NCBI RefSeq assembly: GCF_025464955.1
Contig: NZ_JAODNM010000154.1
Coordinates: 1-64,000 of the forward strand
Length of the DNA: 64,000 nucleotides
Source: Amycolatopsis sp.
Lineage (GTDB): Bacteria; Actinomycetota; Actinomycetes; Mycobacteriales; Pseudonocardiaceae
Direction of reading: 5' to 3'
In this document: positions 1 through 7,289 of the stretch, piece after piece
Layout: each line of letters starts with the position of its first letter
How positions within the stretch are numbered: the stretch's first letter is position 1
Made by a program: the position numbers and the translations under genes
The notes under the pieces: generated by a model
Database searches by the model: none
The model's input: only the letters and a program-made list of their open reading frames with translations
Told to the model about the DNA's origin: nothing

Positions 1-67
1 CCAGGTGAGGCAGGATCTCAGCGAACTTCGCCGCCAGCGCGGTCCTGAACTCCTCGGTCATGCTCAT
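1..67 (-). pseudogene. ISAzo13-type transposase, N-terminal end (runs off window)
   Basis: The minus strand reads from an ATG at 67 as MSMTEEFRTALAAKFAEILPHL and leaves the window. A short helical start ending in FAEILPHL is typical of ISAzo13-family transposases, which continue with DERQRRLLLGAEA-like sequence. Only about 22 codons are visible, so it cannot be told whether the gene is intact outside the window. The AT-rich stretch just upstream (about 90-115) may be the element's end. The call rests on recalled family sequence. Confidence 0.55.
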
Positions 68-223
68 GTCATCAGCATGCCACCCTACTCAACATATCCA
101 CGGTTAATTTACAGGCGAGCCCTAAGCGTCGAACGAGGGTCCGCTGTGTCCGTTAACCCCCTGCGATCGTCGATCGTCCAGCAGGGGCGAACAACGCAAC
201 TACGCTGAGCCGGAGGCCTCAAA

Positions 224-263
224 TTGCGCACCTTTACTGAGTTTTGCGCACCTATCTTGAGTG
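224..263. repeat. 20-bp tandem direct repeat, IS-end-like
   Basis: TTGCGCACCTTTACTGAGTT at 224-243 is followed directly by TTGCGCACCTATCTTGAGTG at 244-263, with 15 of 20 positions matching. Repeated TGCGCA-containing blocks occur at the ends of IS21-like elements as transposase binding sites. No IS21 transposase is in the window, so this would be an orphan end. Confidence 0.35.
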
Positions 264-357
264 CCGACAACCGCCCAAACGCCCATCGGTGAAATGTCCG
301 ATTCTGACTTCGGATATGGCACATTATCGAAAGTCAAAGGGGTCCCTCATGCTGGAA

Positions 358-391
358 TTACAGTATTAGATATCAATATCTAATACTGTAA
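358..391. promoter_or_regulatory. 34-bp palindrome, candidate operator
   Basis: Two perfect 16-nt arms (TTACAGTATTAGATAT at 358-373 and its reverse complement at 376-391) flank a CA spacer. The block is strikingly AT-rich for this genome. It ends about 14 nt before the first possible start codon of the coiled-coil gene at 406/415. The likely role is a dimeric repressor site, perhaps for autoregulation by the downstream protein. Confidence 0.6.
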
Positions 392-414
392 CTGGTGATG
401 CTAGGGTGGTGACC

Positions 415-1599
415 ATGGAAAACCCGGGTCAGGACGACGAAAACTTCGCCATGGGATCACCCCGGCCCGTTCAGGGGGCTGACGAAACTGGTGACGAAAC
501 TCGGCGCGTATGCGCGTACCGGCGCTGCGCCGCGGTGCTGCCGATGGTGTCCGGCCGGGGCAACCGCGCCCGCTTCTGCCAGGACGGGAAAAACTGGGGG
601 ACCCGGAACCTGTCGTGTCGTGAGGCCGAGGCGGCGCTGATCGACGTCGACTCGTTGCGAGACGACGCGTCGCCACTGGACGGGACCTCGGTGGCCGCGT
701 TGGGTGAACAGGTCGACCGGGCGGTGGCTCCGGCGCAGGCGCTGTTCGAAGCGTTGGGCGCGATCCGTGGTCAGCTCGACACCACGGTCGCCGAGGCGGT
801 GGCCGGCCGGGATTTGGCCGACTCAGCGGCGGCCGACCAGCAACGGCTTCGCGGGGTAGCCGAGGCCGCCGCCGAAGACGCGCGGGCGGACGCAGCGGCT
901 TCGGCGCACGCCACGGAGACCGCGGTGCGTGAGCGCGCAGCGGCCGAGCGGGACAGGGCTGCCGAACGCGGCGCCCGCGTCGAAGCAGAACAGGCGCAAC
1001 AGCGGGCCGAAGGCCGTGTCGGCGCCCTCAAGGACGAGCTGGACCGGGCACTCGCCCGCGCCGAGGCCGCGGTCACCAAAGTCGCGGACCTCGACGTGGC
1101 CTTGGCGAAGTCGGCAGCCGATGCCGCGGCGATGCGCGCCGCTCTCGAACAGGAAAGGCTGCGTACGGCTGAGGCGTCAGCTCGTGCCGACTCCGGTGAG
1201 CGCAAACTCGTCGTCGGCCTCGCCGAGCAGGCCTCGGCCCACCAAGCTCAGCTCGAACGCGCCGAAACCCGTCACCGGCGAGAAGTTGCCGAGCACCGCG
1301 CGGCCGCAGAGGTTGTCCGCGAGCGAGCCGAGGCCGAGATCCGATCCGCCAGGCTGACGTACGACGAGGCGATGGCGGCTCTCCATCTGACCGTCAACGC
1401 CCTCAACCGTGAACTGGGGGCCGCTCAACTCGGCCGCGACCACGCGTCGGCCGCCGCGGACTCCGTCACCGACCGCCTCGACCGTCTCAGCGACGTGGTG
1501 CGAACTACGTGGGCGCCGCAGGGCTTGCCGGAGGAAGTGCGGAAGCTGCTGTCCGACACCGACACCGACCCCGGCTCGAACCCCGGACAGGCCGAGTGA
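415..1599 (+). CDS. Coiled-coil protein with N-terminal Cys-rich (zinc-finger-like) segment
   Basis: About 394 aa from ATG 415. AGGG at 403-406 sits at ribosome-binding-site distance; GTG codons at 406 and 409 are alternatives. Residues roughly 30-70 contain a Cys-x4-Cys pair and two later cysteines (RARFCQDGKNW...LSC), resembling the small zinc knuckle of actinomycete proteins of the type RRYCSDxCR. From about residue 90 to the end the protein is Ala/Glu/Arg-rich heptad sequence, predicted as one long coiled coil. The layout recalls KfrA-like DNA-binding coiled-coil proteins of plasmids, with an operator palindrome directly upstream. Function not established; plasmid or integrative-element maintenance is an inference from context. 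Confidence 0.75.
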   Translation: MENPGQDDENFAMGSPRPVQGADETGDETRRVCAYRRCAAVLPMVSGRGNRARFCQDGKNWGTRNLSCREAEAALIDVDSLRDDASPLDGTSVAALGEQVDRAVAPAQALFEALGAIRGQLDTTVAEAVAGRDLADSAAADQQRLRGVAEAAAEDARADAAASAHATETAVRERAAAERDRAAERGARVEAEQAQQRAEGRVGALKDELDRALARAEAAVTKVADLDVALAKSAADAAAMRAALEQERLRTAEASARADSGERKLVVGLAEQASAHQAQLERAETRHRREVAEHRAAAEVVRERAEAEIRSARLTYDEAMAALHLTVNALNRELGAAQLGRDHASAAADSVTDRLDRLSDVVRTTWAPQGLPEEVRKLLSDTDTDPGSNPGQAE

Positions 1600-1613
1600 A
1601 CTTGCCGCGCGAC

Positions 1614-1834
1614 CTACCGGGCGGATCGAAGGTCGTGCTTGTCCAGCCAAGCGCCGAGGGCCGCGGTGATCGCCTCAGGCTGGTCTTCCGGGTGTGATGG
1701 CCGGCGGGGCCGAGCCGTTCGACTTCGAGCGCCGCGATGTTCGCCGCACACCAGTCGACGATCTGCTGGGTCATCATCGCGCCCGGCCCGGGTTCGAAGG
1801 TGAGCAGCAGTTTCGGACGTCCGTGGTGGTCGCC
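1614..1834 (-). pseudogene. Haloalkane dehalogenase-like alpha/beta hydrolase, C-terminal fragment with frameshift
   Basis: Reading leftward from 1834 gives GRPKLLLTFEPGPGAMM, then IVDWCAANIAALEVERLGPAGHH; the frame then breaks and resumes as PEDQPEAITAALGAWLDKH before TAG at 1614-1616. This matches the last ~70 residues of haloalkane-dehalogenase-like hydrolases, where the conserved motif runs GHHxPEDQPEAI without interruption, so one base has been lost near 1695. The 5' part of the gene is missing and the break coincides with a Tn3-type inverted repeat at 1835. Non-functional relic cut by a transposition event. Confidence 0.7.
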
Positions 1835-1870
1835 GGGGTTGAGTAGCAGCGGTACAGCCGTTAGCGCTAG
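1835..1870 (+). repeat. Tn3-family terminal inverted repeat, copy A
   Basis: A 36-nt sequence starting GGGGTTGAGTAGCAGCGG and ending TTAGCGCTAG, with the outer GGGG end on the left. Two further copies lie at 11180 and 13140. Length, leading GGGG and (in copies B and C) a terminal yAAG fit Tn3-family inverted repeats. The sequence immediately left of GGGG is truncated dehalogenase coding sequence. Confidence 0.65.
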
Positions 1871-2029
1871 CCGCAAACCTGCTGGTCAGGGCCTTTGTCG
1901 GACCTGTGAGGCATGATCTTCACGTCCTGAGCACCGTGCTCAAGGCGTGGGTGGGTACCCGGCCGGGCGGCCGCGCATGGACTGCGCGGCAGCCCGCCGC
2001 ACCACACCGTTCGTCAGTTCAGGGAGCAG

Positions 2030-3496
2030 TTAGGCAGGGCGTGGCGGGTCGACCAGTTTGATGCCGATCGCGACGACGCCGAGGGCTTCGCGTTCGGGTG
2101 GATAGATCTGGCGGATGTTCGCCAGCTGCTCGTCGCGGGTCGCGAGCGGATTGACCGAGGCGACGTCCTGGTGGTCGAACATCTCCTCGAAGGTCGCGTA
2201 CCGGTTGACCGCGGTCACGCGGGTGAGGACCGCATCGCCCTGGCAGCGGAACCGGATCAGCGACCCTTCCTTGATCTTGCGGCGGCTGGAGTCGTTGACC
2301 CGGATCTCCGTTGTCTTGCGGCCGGTGGCGATCAGGTCGAAGTAGCGCTTGTAGATGCCCATCTCGTGGGCGCGGATCACGGTTTCGGTGGGGCGTGCGG
2401 TCATCAGTCGGCCTAGTTCCTTGACGGTGAACGAGCGGAAGAAGTGTTTCGGGTCGGTGAGCAGCTCGCCGACCAGCCAGACGAGCGCGTCGACGTAGTC
2501 GTCGATCGAGCCGGCCCAGGCGGTGGTGTCGAGCATCCAGGGCTCGACGTCGGCAGGGAGGGCGCCCTTGCCCTGTTCGCGCAGCAGGGACTTCGAGAGT
2601 TTCGCGCCGGTCGGGGCGAGGACCTGCGGGGTGAAGACCCGGACGGGCATGTGCGTCGGCGGGGTGTTGAGCGCGCCGAGGGCTCCGTCGACGAGCTGGC
2701 AGCCGAAGACCCAGTCGCCGCCCTTCATCATCACGTGCAGCATGCGCTCGTCACGGCCGAAGGCGCGTTCCTTGACTAGGTTCCGGTACAGGGTCGCGAG
2801 ATCGAGGTAGGGCTGGTCGTCCTCGGGGTCGATGTGCGCCTCGTAGGGGCCGTGGTCGAAGCAGACCGCGGTGAACGTGCCTCCGTCCTCGTCCAGGTGC
2901 GCAAGTTTCGTGCGGTCGCCGCGTTTCTCTGCCCATCCGCAGGCCGGGCAGGGGACCCGGACGTGGACCTGGCCGTGGGAGGGGGCCATCCACCAGCGGA
3001 TGTCGTCGAGGTGTTCCAGGGTGCGCAGGAACTCCGCGCGGAACGCCGGGGTGGCCTGCTGGTCGGTGTAGGTCTCGACCGCGTAGTCGGTGTCGGTGGC
3101 CTGCGACAGCGAGTCGAAGAACGCCCGGTAGTAGCGGTCGATCAGCGCGCCGATGCCGTCCTTGCCCAGCGCGTGGTAGTAGGTCTGCTGGTAGGCGTGG
3201 TGGGTTTCCGGGTCGAGCACGACGTCATGCGGCGCATTGTCGAGCGCGCCGAACCGGACGACGGTGTCGATGGAGAACTCGCGCCGCGCGATCTTGGCGA
3301 GCAGGAACGCCGCGGTCTGCACCAGGTTGGTGCCCAGGTGTGGGGCGCCGTTGATCTGCGTGCCGACGACGAACTCGATGCGGGTCGGTCGCGCGGCGAG
3401 CACGCGGGGCCGCAGGATGTCGATCGAGCGCAGCAGTGCGTTGGCCAACACGCTGTTCGGCGAGACCAGCAGGGAGGACTTCGCGTTGCGGGACAT
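2030..3496 (-). CDS. Class I LysRS-like catalytic domain fused to ASCH domain
   Basis: 488 aa. ATG 3496 is chosen because GAGGAG lies 10 nt upstream; an in-frame GTG at 3505 overlaps the preceding stop. Residues ~38-340 resemble the nucleotide-binding core of class I lysyl-tRNA synthetase: GAPHLGT at 51-57 (HIGH-like), CPAC at 183-186 with C212 (zinc-knuckle-like), and KLSKS at 299-303 (KMSKS-like). No anticodon-binding domain follows. Instead residues ~374-484 form an ASCH domain (RYFDLIATGRKTTEIR). ASCH domains bind RNA or nucleotides and include N4-acetylcytidine hydrolases. It is the last gene of a coupled three-gene operon. Aminoacyl activation aimed at RNA or a nucleotide is an inference; the substrate is unknown. 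Confidence 0.7.
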   Translation of the reverse strand: MSRNAKSSLLVSPNSVLANALLRSIDILRPRVLAARPTRIEFVVGTQINGAPHLGTNLVQTAAFLLAKIARREFSIDTVVRFGALDNAPHDVVLDPETHHAYQQTYYHALGKDGIGALIDRYYRAFFDSLSQATDTDYAVETYTDQQATPAFRAEFLRTLEHLDDIRWWMAPSHGQVHVRVPCPACGWAEKRGDRTKLAHLDEDGGTFTAVCFDHGPYEAHIDPEDDQPYLDLATLYRNLVKERAFGRDERMLHVMMKGGDWVFGCQLVDGALGALNTPPTHMPVRVFTPQVLAPTGAKLSKSLLREQGKGALPADVEPWMLDTTAWAGSIDDYVDALVWLVGELLTDPKHFFRSFTVKELGRLMTARPTETVIRAHEMGIYKRYFDLIATGRKTTEIRVNDSSRRKIKEGSLIRFRCQGDAVLTRVTAVNRYATFEEMFDHQDVASVNPLATRDEQLANIRQIYPPEREALGVVAIGIKLVDPPRPA

Positions 3497-3501
3497 GGCG
3501 T

Positions 3502-4107
3502 TCACGCTCCTCGGCTGGGTTTGGGCAGGCGAAGGTTGGCGCAGATGAAGTCCAGCCGCGCGGCGGCGGAGTCGGGGGCGACGAACACCGGTTCGTAGCC
3601 GGCGTCGTAGTAGCCCTGCACGATGAGCTCGTGCACGCGGCGGATCTCGCGGTCTTTGGCCCACACGATGTCGTCGGGTTCCTCGAAGGTGTCGAGCGGG
3701 TCGAGCACGAAGATCGCGTCGTACCGGTACTGCTTGGTGGCTTCCTCGAGTTCGCTGGTCGGCTTGAGGCCGAAGAACCCTTCCCAGCCATAGCCGTCGG
3801 GAATGCCCCGGTTGTAGAAGCGGACCCCGCCGGTATGCGCGGTGTACTCGGCGACGAACGCCTCCAGAACCTCCAGCGAGTACTCGCGACGGTCTTCGCG
3901 CAGCAGGTGGCGCCCGAGTCGTTCGCGGTGCTTGCGGTAGATCTCCCGGCCTGGCTCCTCGGCCATACACGGGATCCCGGCGGTATGCACGGCCTCGATG
4001 AGGTCGTCCTTGCCGGAGCTCGGGCCACCGGTGATGACATAGCGGCGCGGATCACCGGCGGACGCGGCCTCCAGCGCGGCGGCCAAGGCGGTGTTGGTGC
4101 TGGTCAC
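3502..4107 (-). CDS. P-loop NTPase, AAA_28/kinase-like
   Basis: 201 aa from GTG 4105-4107, whose bases overlap the TGA of the upstream gene (GTGA). Walker A is GGPSSGKD at residues 27-34; the usual Ser/Thr after GK is replaced by Asp. The body (EEPGREIYRKHRERLGRHLLREDRREYS, then YDAIFVLDPLDTFE) fits the AAA_28 group of small ATP/GTP-binding proteins related to nucleotide kinases. It ends 5 nt before the ATG of the LysRS-like/ASCH gene. Strict coupling to both neighbours says the three products are made together. A phosphotransfer or switch role is plausible; the substrate is unknown. Confidence 0.75.
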   Translation of the reverse strand: MTSTNTALAAALEAASAGDPRRYVITGGPSSGKDDLIEAVHTAGIPCMAEEPGREIYRKHRERLGRHLLREDRREYSLEVLEAFVAEYTAHTGGVRFYNRGIPDGYGWEGFFGLKPTSELEEATKQYRYDAIFVLDPLDTFEEPDDIVWAKDREIRRVHELIVQGYYDAGYEPVFVAPDSAAARLDFICANLRLPKPSRGA

Positions 4108-5003
4108 GACAATGATCCGTTCTTCTCGGGGATGTGCTCGGGGGAGATGTTTCGAGACAGGAAGCCCTCGGTCCAGGCGTTGCCCAGCCCGGTCTCGCCG
4201 TGCAAGGAGTGCACGAACTGCTCGCGGCTGGCGCCACCGCCGGCGGCCTCGGTCAGCCGGGACGCCTGCGCCTCCGTCAGTGCGGGAGTCCAGCCGGCCA
4301 GGGCGATCAGCCCGGCGGTGTCCTGGTCGGGGGCGAAGGCGGTGGTGTAGCCGATTGCCTCACCGCGGGCCACGGCCCAGCGCCAGGCGGCTGTCACCGC
4401 CTGGTGGCCGATGTCGATCCGGTCGGCGTCCAGGCTGATCAGCCGCTCGAGCGCGAGCAGTTCGGCGCGGGCGGCGTAGACCGTCGACCACAGGCGCGAC
4501 AGGTGCTCCTCGTGTTCGGCGACCTCCCACGCGAACGGGTCGGCCTGCACTGGCTGCCGGACGGTGGACGGGGCCAGTCTGGGGGCGATCATCGGGGAGC
4601 GGGTGAACCGCTCGGCGTCGGCGAGCAGTTCCCAGGCGACCTTCTCGATCAGCCGGGGTTCGACTCGCTTGCGGAAGTGGTGCACCTCGTGGCCGGCCTG
4701 CTCGGCGGCCAGGTCCCGGCGGGCGGTGAGGTTCTGGCCGGGCTCGGCCGGCGGCAGTCCGAACAGGGCCCGTGCCGCCGGGGCGTAGCGGGTGTCCGGG
4801 AACCGGGCGAGCAGGCCGCGCAGGGTGCCGTCGAGCGCGGCGGTGCGGCTGGCCTCGTCGGCGGGGTCGGCCGCCCGCGCGACGATGCCGCGCAGATCGA
4901 GTAGGACCGGTTCGGCGGCCGCCGGGGTGACCGGCAGTCCGCGCCGCAGCAATCGTCCGATCGCGGCGACCACCTCATCCTCTATTGGGCTTTTTGTGGG
5001 CAT
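4104..5003 (-). CDS. Conserved helical protein of unknown function, first gene of the LysRS-like/ASCH operon
   Basis: 299 aa from ATG 5003; GTG 4973 behind a GAGG is a serious alternative, because no ribosome binding site precedes the ATG, which lies inside the arm of a perfect hairpin. The protein is rich in Ala, Arg and Glu and predicted mostly helical, with no membrane segment or signal peptide. A conserved-looking block GHEVHHFRKRVEPRLIEKVAWEL lies around residues 105-130. I do not recognise a named domain. The stop overlaps the start of the NTPase gene by 4 nt (GTGA), so it is the promoter-proximal member of the operon. Confidence 0.65.
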   Translation of the reverse strand: MPTKSPIEDEVVAAIGRLLRRGLPVTPAAAEPVLLDLRGIVARAADPADEASRTAALDGTLRGLLARFPDTRYAPAARALFGLPPAEPGQNLTARRDLAAEQAGHEVHHFRKRVEPRLIEKVAWELLADAERFTRSPMIAPRLAPSTVRQPVQADPFAWEVAEHEEHLSRLWSTVYAARAELLALERLISLDADRIDIGHQAVTAAWRWAVARGEAIGYTTAFAPDQDTAGLIALAGWTPALTEAQASRLTEAAGGGASREQFVHSLHGETGLGNAWTEGFLSRNISPEHIPEKNGSLS

Positions 5004-5038
5004 GGATCGAGTCAAGCACGATGCCCACAAAAAGCCCA
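4986..5038. promoter_or_regulatory. 18-bp perfect inverted repeat over the operon start
   Basis: TGGGCTTTTTGTGGGCAT at 4986-5003 and its exact reverse complement at 5021-5038 are separated by 17 nt. On the operon transcript the ATG at 5003 is the first triplet of the downstream arm. It may be a DNA operator for an autorepressor, or an RNA hairpin hiding the start codon. Confidence 0.65.
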
Positions 5039-5070
5039 GTCCTGCGGACGGGCGAATCTACGCTGACTGG

Positions 5071-5206
5071 TTCTCATAAACGACCGTTTCTGAGAGAAGA
5101 TCGGTGAGCCGGTCGCGAAGGCGTCAGCGAAGCCCGAATTCGTCTCAGAACTCGTTCTCACCCAAACAGGGGTCATAGGTAGTTCTGAGAAATGTTTGTG
5201 AGAAGA
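5071..5206. other. res-like resolution site of the serine recombinase
   Basis: The gap before the recombinase holds several copies of TTCTCA/TGAGAA. The best dyad is CTCATAAACG-AC-CGTTTCTGAG (5073-5094, 9 of 10 bases paired around a 2-bp centre), set within TTCTCA...GAGAA. Further boxes lie at 5143-5161 (TCTCAGAACTCGTTCTCAC) and 5184-5204 (two TGAGAA direct repeats). Three sub-sites in about 135 bp next to the resolvase gene match the organisation of Tn3-family res. Confidence 0.6.
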
Positions 5207-5213
5207 TTCAGGG

Positions 5214-6170
5214 ATGGAGGACACCGAGACGACCGTGCCGTCCGACGCCGATGAGGTCGAGCAGCACCCGTGCCCGCGCTGCCTGGCCGAGCCGGGCTCG
5301 CCGTGCCGGTCGCGCTCCGGCGCGGTCTCCGGGACCTACCACACCGGCCGGTTCACCAAAGTGCCCCGACTGGCGAAGAACCTGCGCGTGCCGACGCCGG
5401 CCGACCGCGGGCCGGGCCAGCCGTGGCGACCGGGCACCCCGCCGCCGGCCCCGATCGCTCCCGACACCCCGAGCGCGGACATCCGCATCGGCTACGCCCG
5501 CTGCTCGCACCTCACCCAGGAACTCCAGTCCCAGCTTGATGCCCTGGCCGCGCACGGTATCCCGCGCGACAAGATCTTCTCCGAGAAGATCTCGACCCGC
5601 ATCCGGGTACGGCCGAAGTTCGAGGCCGCCCTCGAGGCCGCCCGCCAGATCAAGGCCCACGCCCCGCACTGCCGGGTCATCTTCACCGTCTACGAGATGA
5701 AACGCCTCGGCCGCGACTCCGCCGAGCTGACAGCGCTGGCCGACCACCTCACCGCCCACGGCATCCTGCTGGAGATGCTCGCCGGGCCGATCGCCGGGAT
5801 CTACGACCCGTCGGGGACCGGCCGGATGCTGTTCGGGTTCTTCGCCGCGATGGCCGAAACCGACCGTGAGACCATCCGCGAATCCACTTTGGAAGGTCTG
5901 AACGCGGCCGCACGCAAGGGAAACCACGGCGGGCGACCTCCCGTCATCACCGACGACATGCTGCACACGGTGCTCCGGCGCCGCGCGAACGGCGAATCCG
6001 TCGAGGACATCCGACCGGACCTGATCATCCCCACCGGCAAACGCACGGGGAAGTCCCCGAGCGTGGCCAGCATCTACCGGGCCTTGGCCGGGTACGAACA
6101 ACGGCAGCGTCACCCCGAGGCGGTCGAACAGGCCCATGCCGACTTCGTCGCCCTTCAGCCCAGTACCTGA
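5214..6170 (+). CDS. Serine recombinase/resolvase with N-terminal zinc-knuckle extension
   Basis: 318 aa from ATG 5214. Residues ~20-52 carry CPRCLAEPGSPC, a Cys-rich knuckle common in actinobacterial phage and transposon proteins. Residues ~89-235 are the resolvase catalytic domain, with IRIGYARCS (nucleophile Ser98), MKRLGRDSAEL and the MAETDRETI helix. The C-terminal part (KGNHGGRPPVITDDML...SVASIYRAL) is the helix-turn-helix DNA-binding region. A res-like region lies just upstream. It is probably the cointegrate resolvase of the Tn3-type element whose ends lie in this region. An internally deleted relative lies at 28836-29085. Confidence 0.9.
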   Translation: MEDTETTVPSDADEVEQHPCPRCLAEPGSPCRSRSGAVSGTYHTGRFTKVPRLAKNLRVPTPADRGPGQPWRPGTPPPAPIAPDTPSADIRIGYARCSHLTQELQSQLDALAAHGIPRDKIFSEKISTRIRVRPKFEAALEAARQIKAHAPHCRVIFTVYEMKRLGRDSAELTALADHLTAHGILLEMLAGPIAGIYDPSGTGRMLFGFFAAMAETDRETIRESTLEGLNAAARKGNHGGRPPVITDDMLHTVLRRRANGESVEDIRPDLIIPTGKRTGKSPSVASIYRALAGYEQRQRHPEAVEQAHADFVALQPST

Positions 6171-6190
6171 CCAGCGACAGGAGCACCGTC

Positions 6191-6700
6191 ATGCCCGGCC
6201 ACGTGCCCGACGGCAGCCCGTGGGTACCCGACCAGGAATGGGTCAAGCGCACGCGCGGCGGCCGGGCCGTCGACCGGCGTACGACCGAGACCGCGCGCCG
6301 GGTCCTGGCCGGTCAGCGGCGGGCGCTGTCGGTGCGGCGGCCGTGGGCCAACCTCCTCTTCACAGGCAAGACCGTCGAGAACCGATCCTGGGCCACGACA
6401 CATCGCGGCGAACTCGTCGTCCATGGAGGTCAGGCGTGGGCACCGACCGGAGTCACGCTCGCCGCTCAGCTGGGCATCACCGGCTTCGACGCCCAGGCCG
6501 CGTGTCCTGGTGGCTACCTCGGCACCGTCCGCCTGGTCGACATCCACCCCGCCACAGGCTGCTGCGCACCCTGGGGCCAGCAGGAACCCGGCACCTACCA
6601 CTGGGTGCAGGCCGATCCCCGGCTGTTCGAACAGCCGGTTCCCGGCCGGGGACGGCTCGGCCTGTACTGGCTGCCCGCCGACCTGCTACCCAGCGGCTGA
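6191..6700 (+). CDS. ASCH domain protein
   Basis: 169 aa from ATG 6191, starting 20 nt after the recombinase stop. Residues ~44-150 match the ASCH fold: ALSVRRPWANLLFTGKTVENRSW is the classic motif (PWA...GxKxxExRxW), followed by RGELVVHGG. The first 40 residues are a basic extension. ASCH proteins bind RNA or modified nucleosides. It is the second ASCH protein within 3 kb, separate from the LysRS-like fusion. Co-localisation on the same transposon-derived segment suggests a functional tie, but this is an inference. Confidence 0.8.
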   Translation: MPGHVPDGSPWVPDQEWVKRTRGGRAVDRRTTETARRVLAGQRRALSVRRPWANLLFTGKTVENRSWATTHRGELVVHGGQAWAPTGVTLAAQLGITGFDAQAACPGGYLGTVRLVDIHPATGCCAPWGQQEPGTYHWVQADPRLFEQPVPGRGRLGLYWLPADLLPSG

Positions 6701-6797
6701 CCTGGGCGGCTACGCCCATGGGGCCGGCCACCGCTCGTTCAGGAGACCGAGGCGTTGGCATCGGTCCTGGAGCGTCTCGCGCTACAGTGGTGGTTTT

Positions 6798-7169
6798 GTG
6801 AAACCTCTCAAGCACATAATCGGCTCAGTGGCTGCCGTTGCAGTCATGGGCATTGCGTCGTCACTGCTGGCTGCGCCAGCCGCGCAGGCAGCTGCCCCTT
6901 TGCCCTCCCTGGTGATTACCAGTCCGATACTGCTGGACGTGTCGCCGAATGGCCCGATCACCGGGACAGCCCCGAGTGCCGAGGCCGGGCAGAACGTGAA
7001 CATCAGCCTAGGTAACAGCTCGTACTCCGCTACGGTGCAGGCAGACGGCATGTGGTCGGTGTCCATACCGACCGGCGCGTTGCCGATAGGCCTGGACACG
7101 GTGACGGCCACCTTGACCGACGACGCCGGAAACTCGACAACCGTCACGGACACGTTCGTCCAGATCTAG
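6798..7169 (+). CDS. Small secreted protein with Ig-like domain
   Basis: 123 aa from GTG 6798. Residues 1-33 are a signal peptide (KPLKHIIGSVAAVAVMGIA, ending AAPAAQAAA). The mature part is one bacterial Ig-like module (PITGTAPSAEAGQNV...GMWSVSIPTGALPIGLDTVTATLTD), about 80 residues. TACAGT at 6783-6788 lies 9 nt before the start codon, consistent with a leaderless transcript. Presumably exported; partners unknown. Confidence 0.75.
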   Translation: MKPLKHIIGSVAAVAVMGIASSLLAAPAAQAAAPLPSLVITSPILLDVSPNGPITGTAPSAEAGQNVNISLGNSSYSATVQADGMWSVSIPTGALPIGLDTVTATLTDDAGNSTTVTDTFVQI

Positions 7170-7244
7170 ACGACGAGCCCCTCCGCGACGCGATGTGCGC
7201 CTGCAGAGCGGCTGGACACGACAACTGACACCGCCAATCGACGG

Positions 7245-7289
7245 GCGGCCGACCACCACACCCGATCATCCGTGATGGTGGTCGGCCGC
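7245..7289. terminator. Bidirectional terminator hairpin
   Basis: GCGGCCGACCACCA (7245-7258) pairs perfectly with 7276-7289 around a 17-nt loop. It lies between the convergent secreted-protein gene and the Tn3 transposase remnant. Confidence 0.6.
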
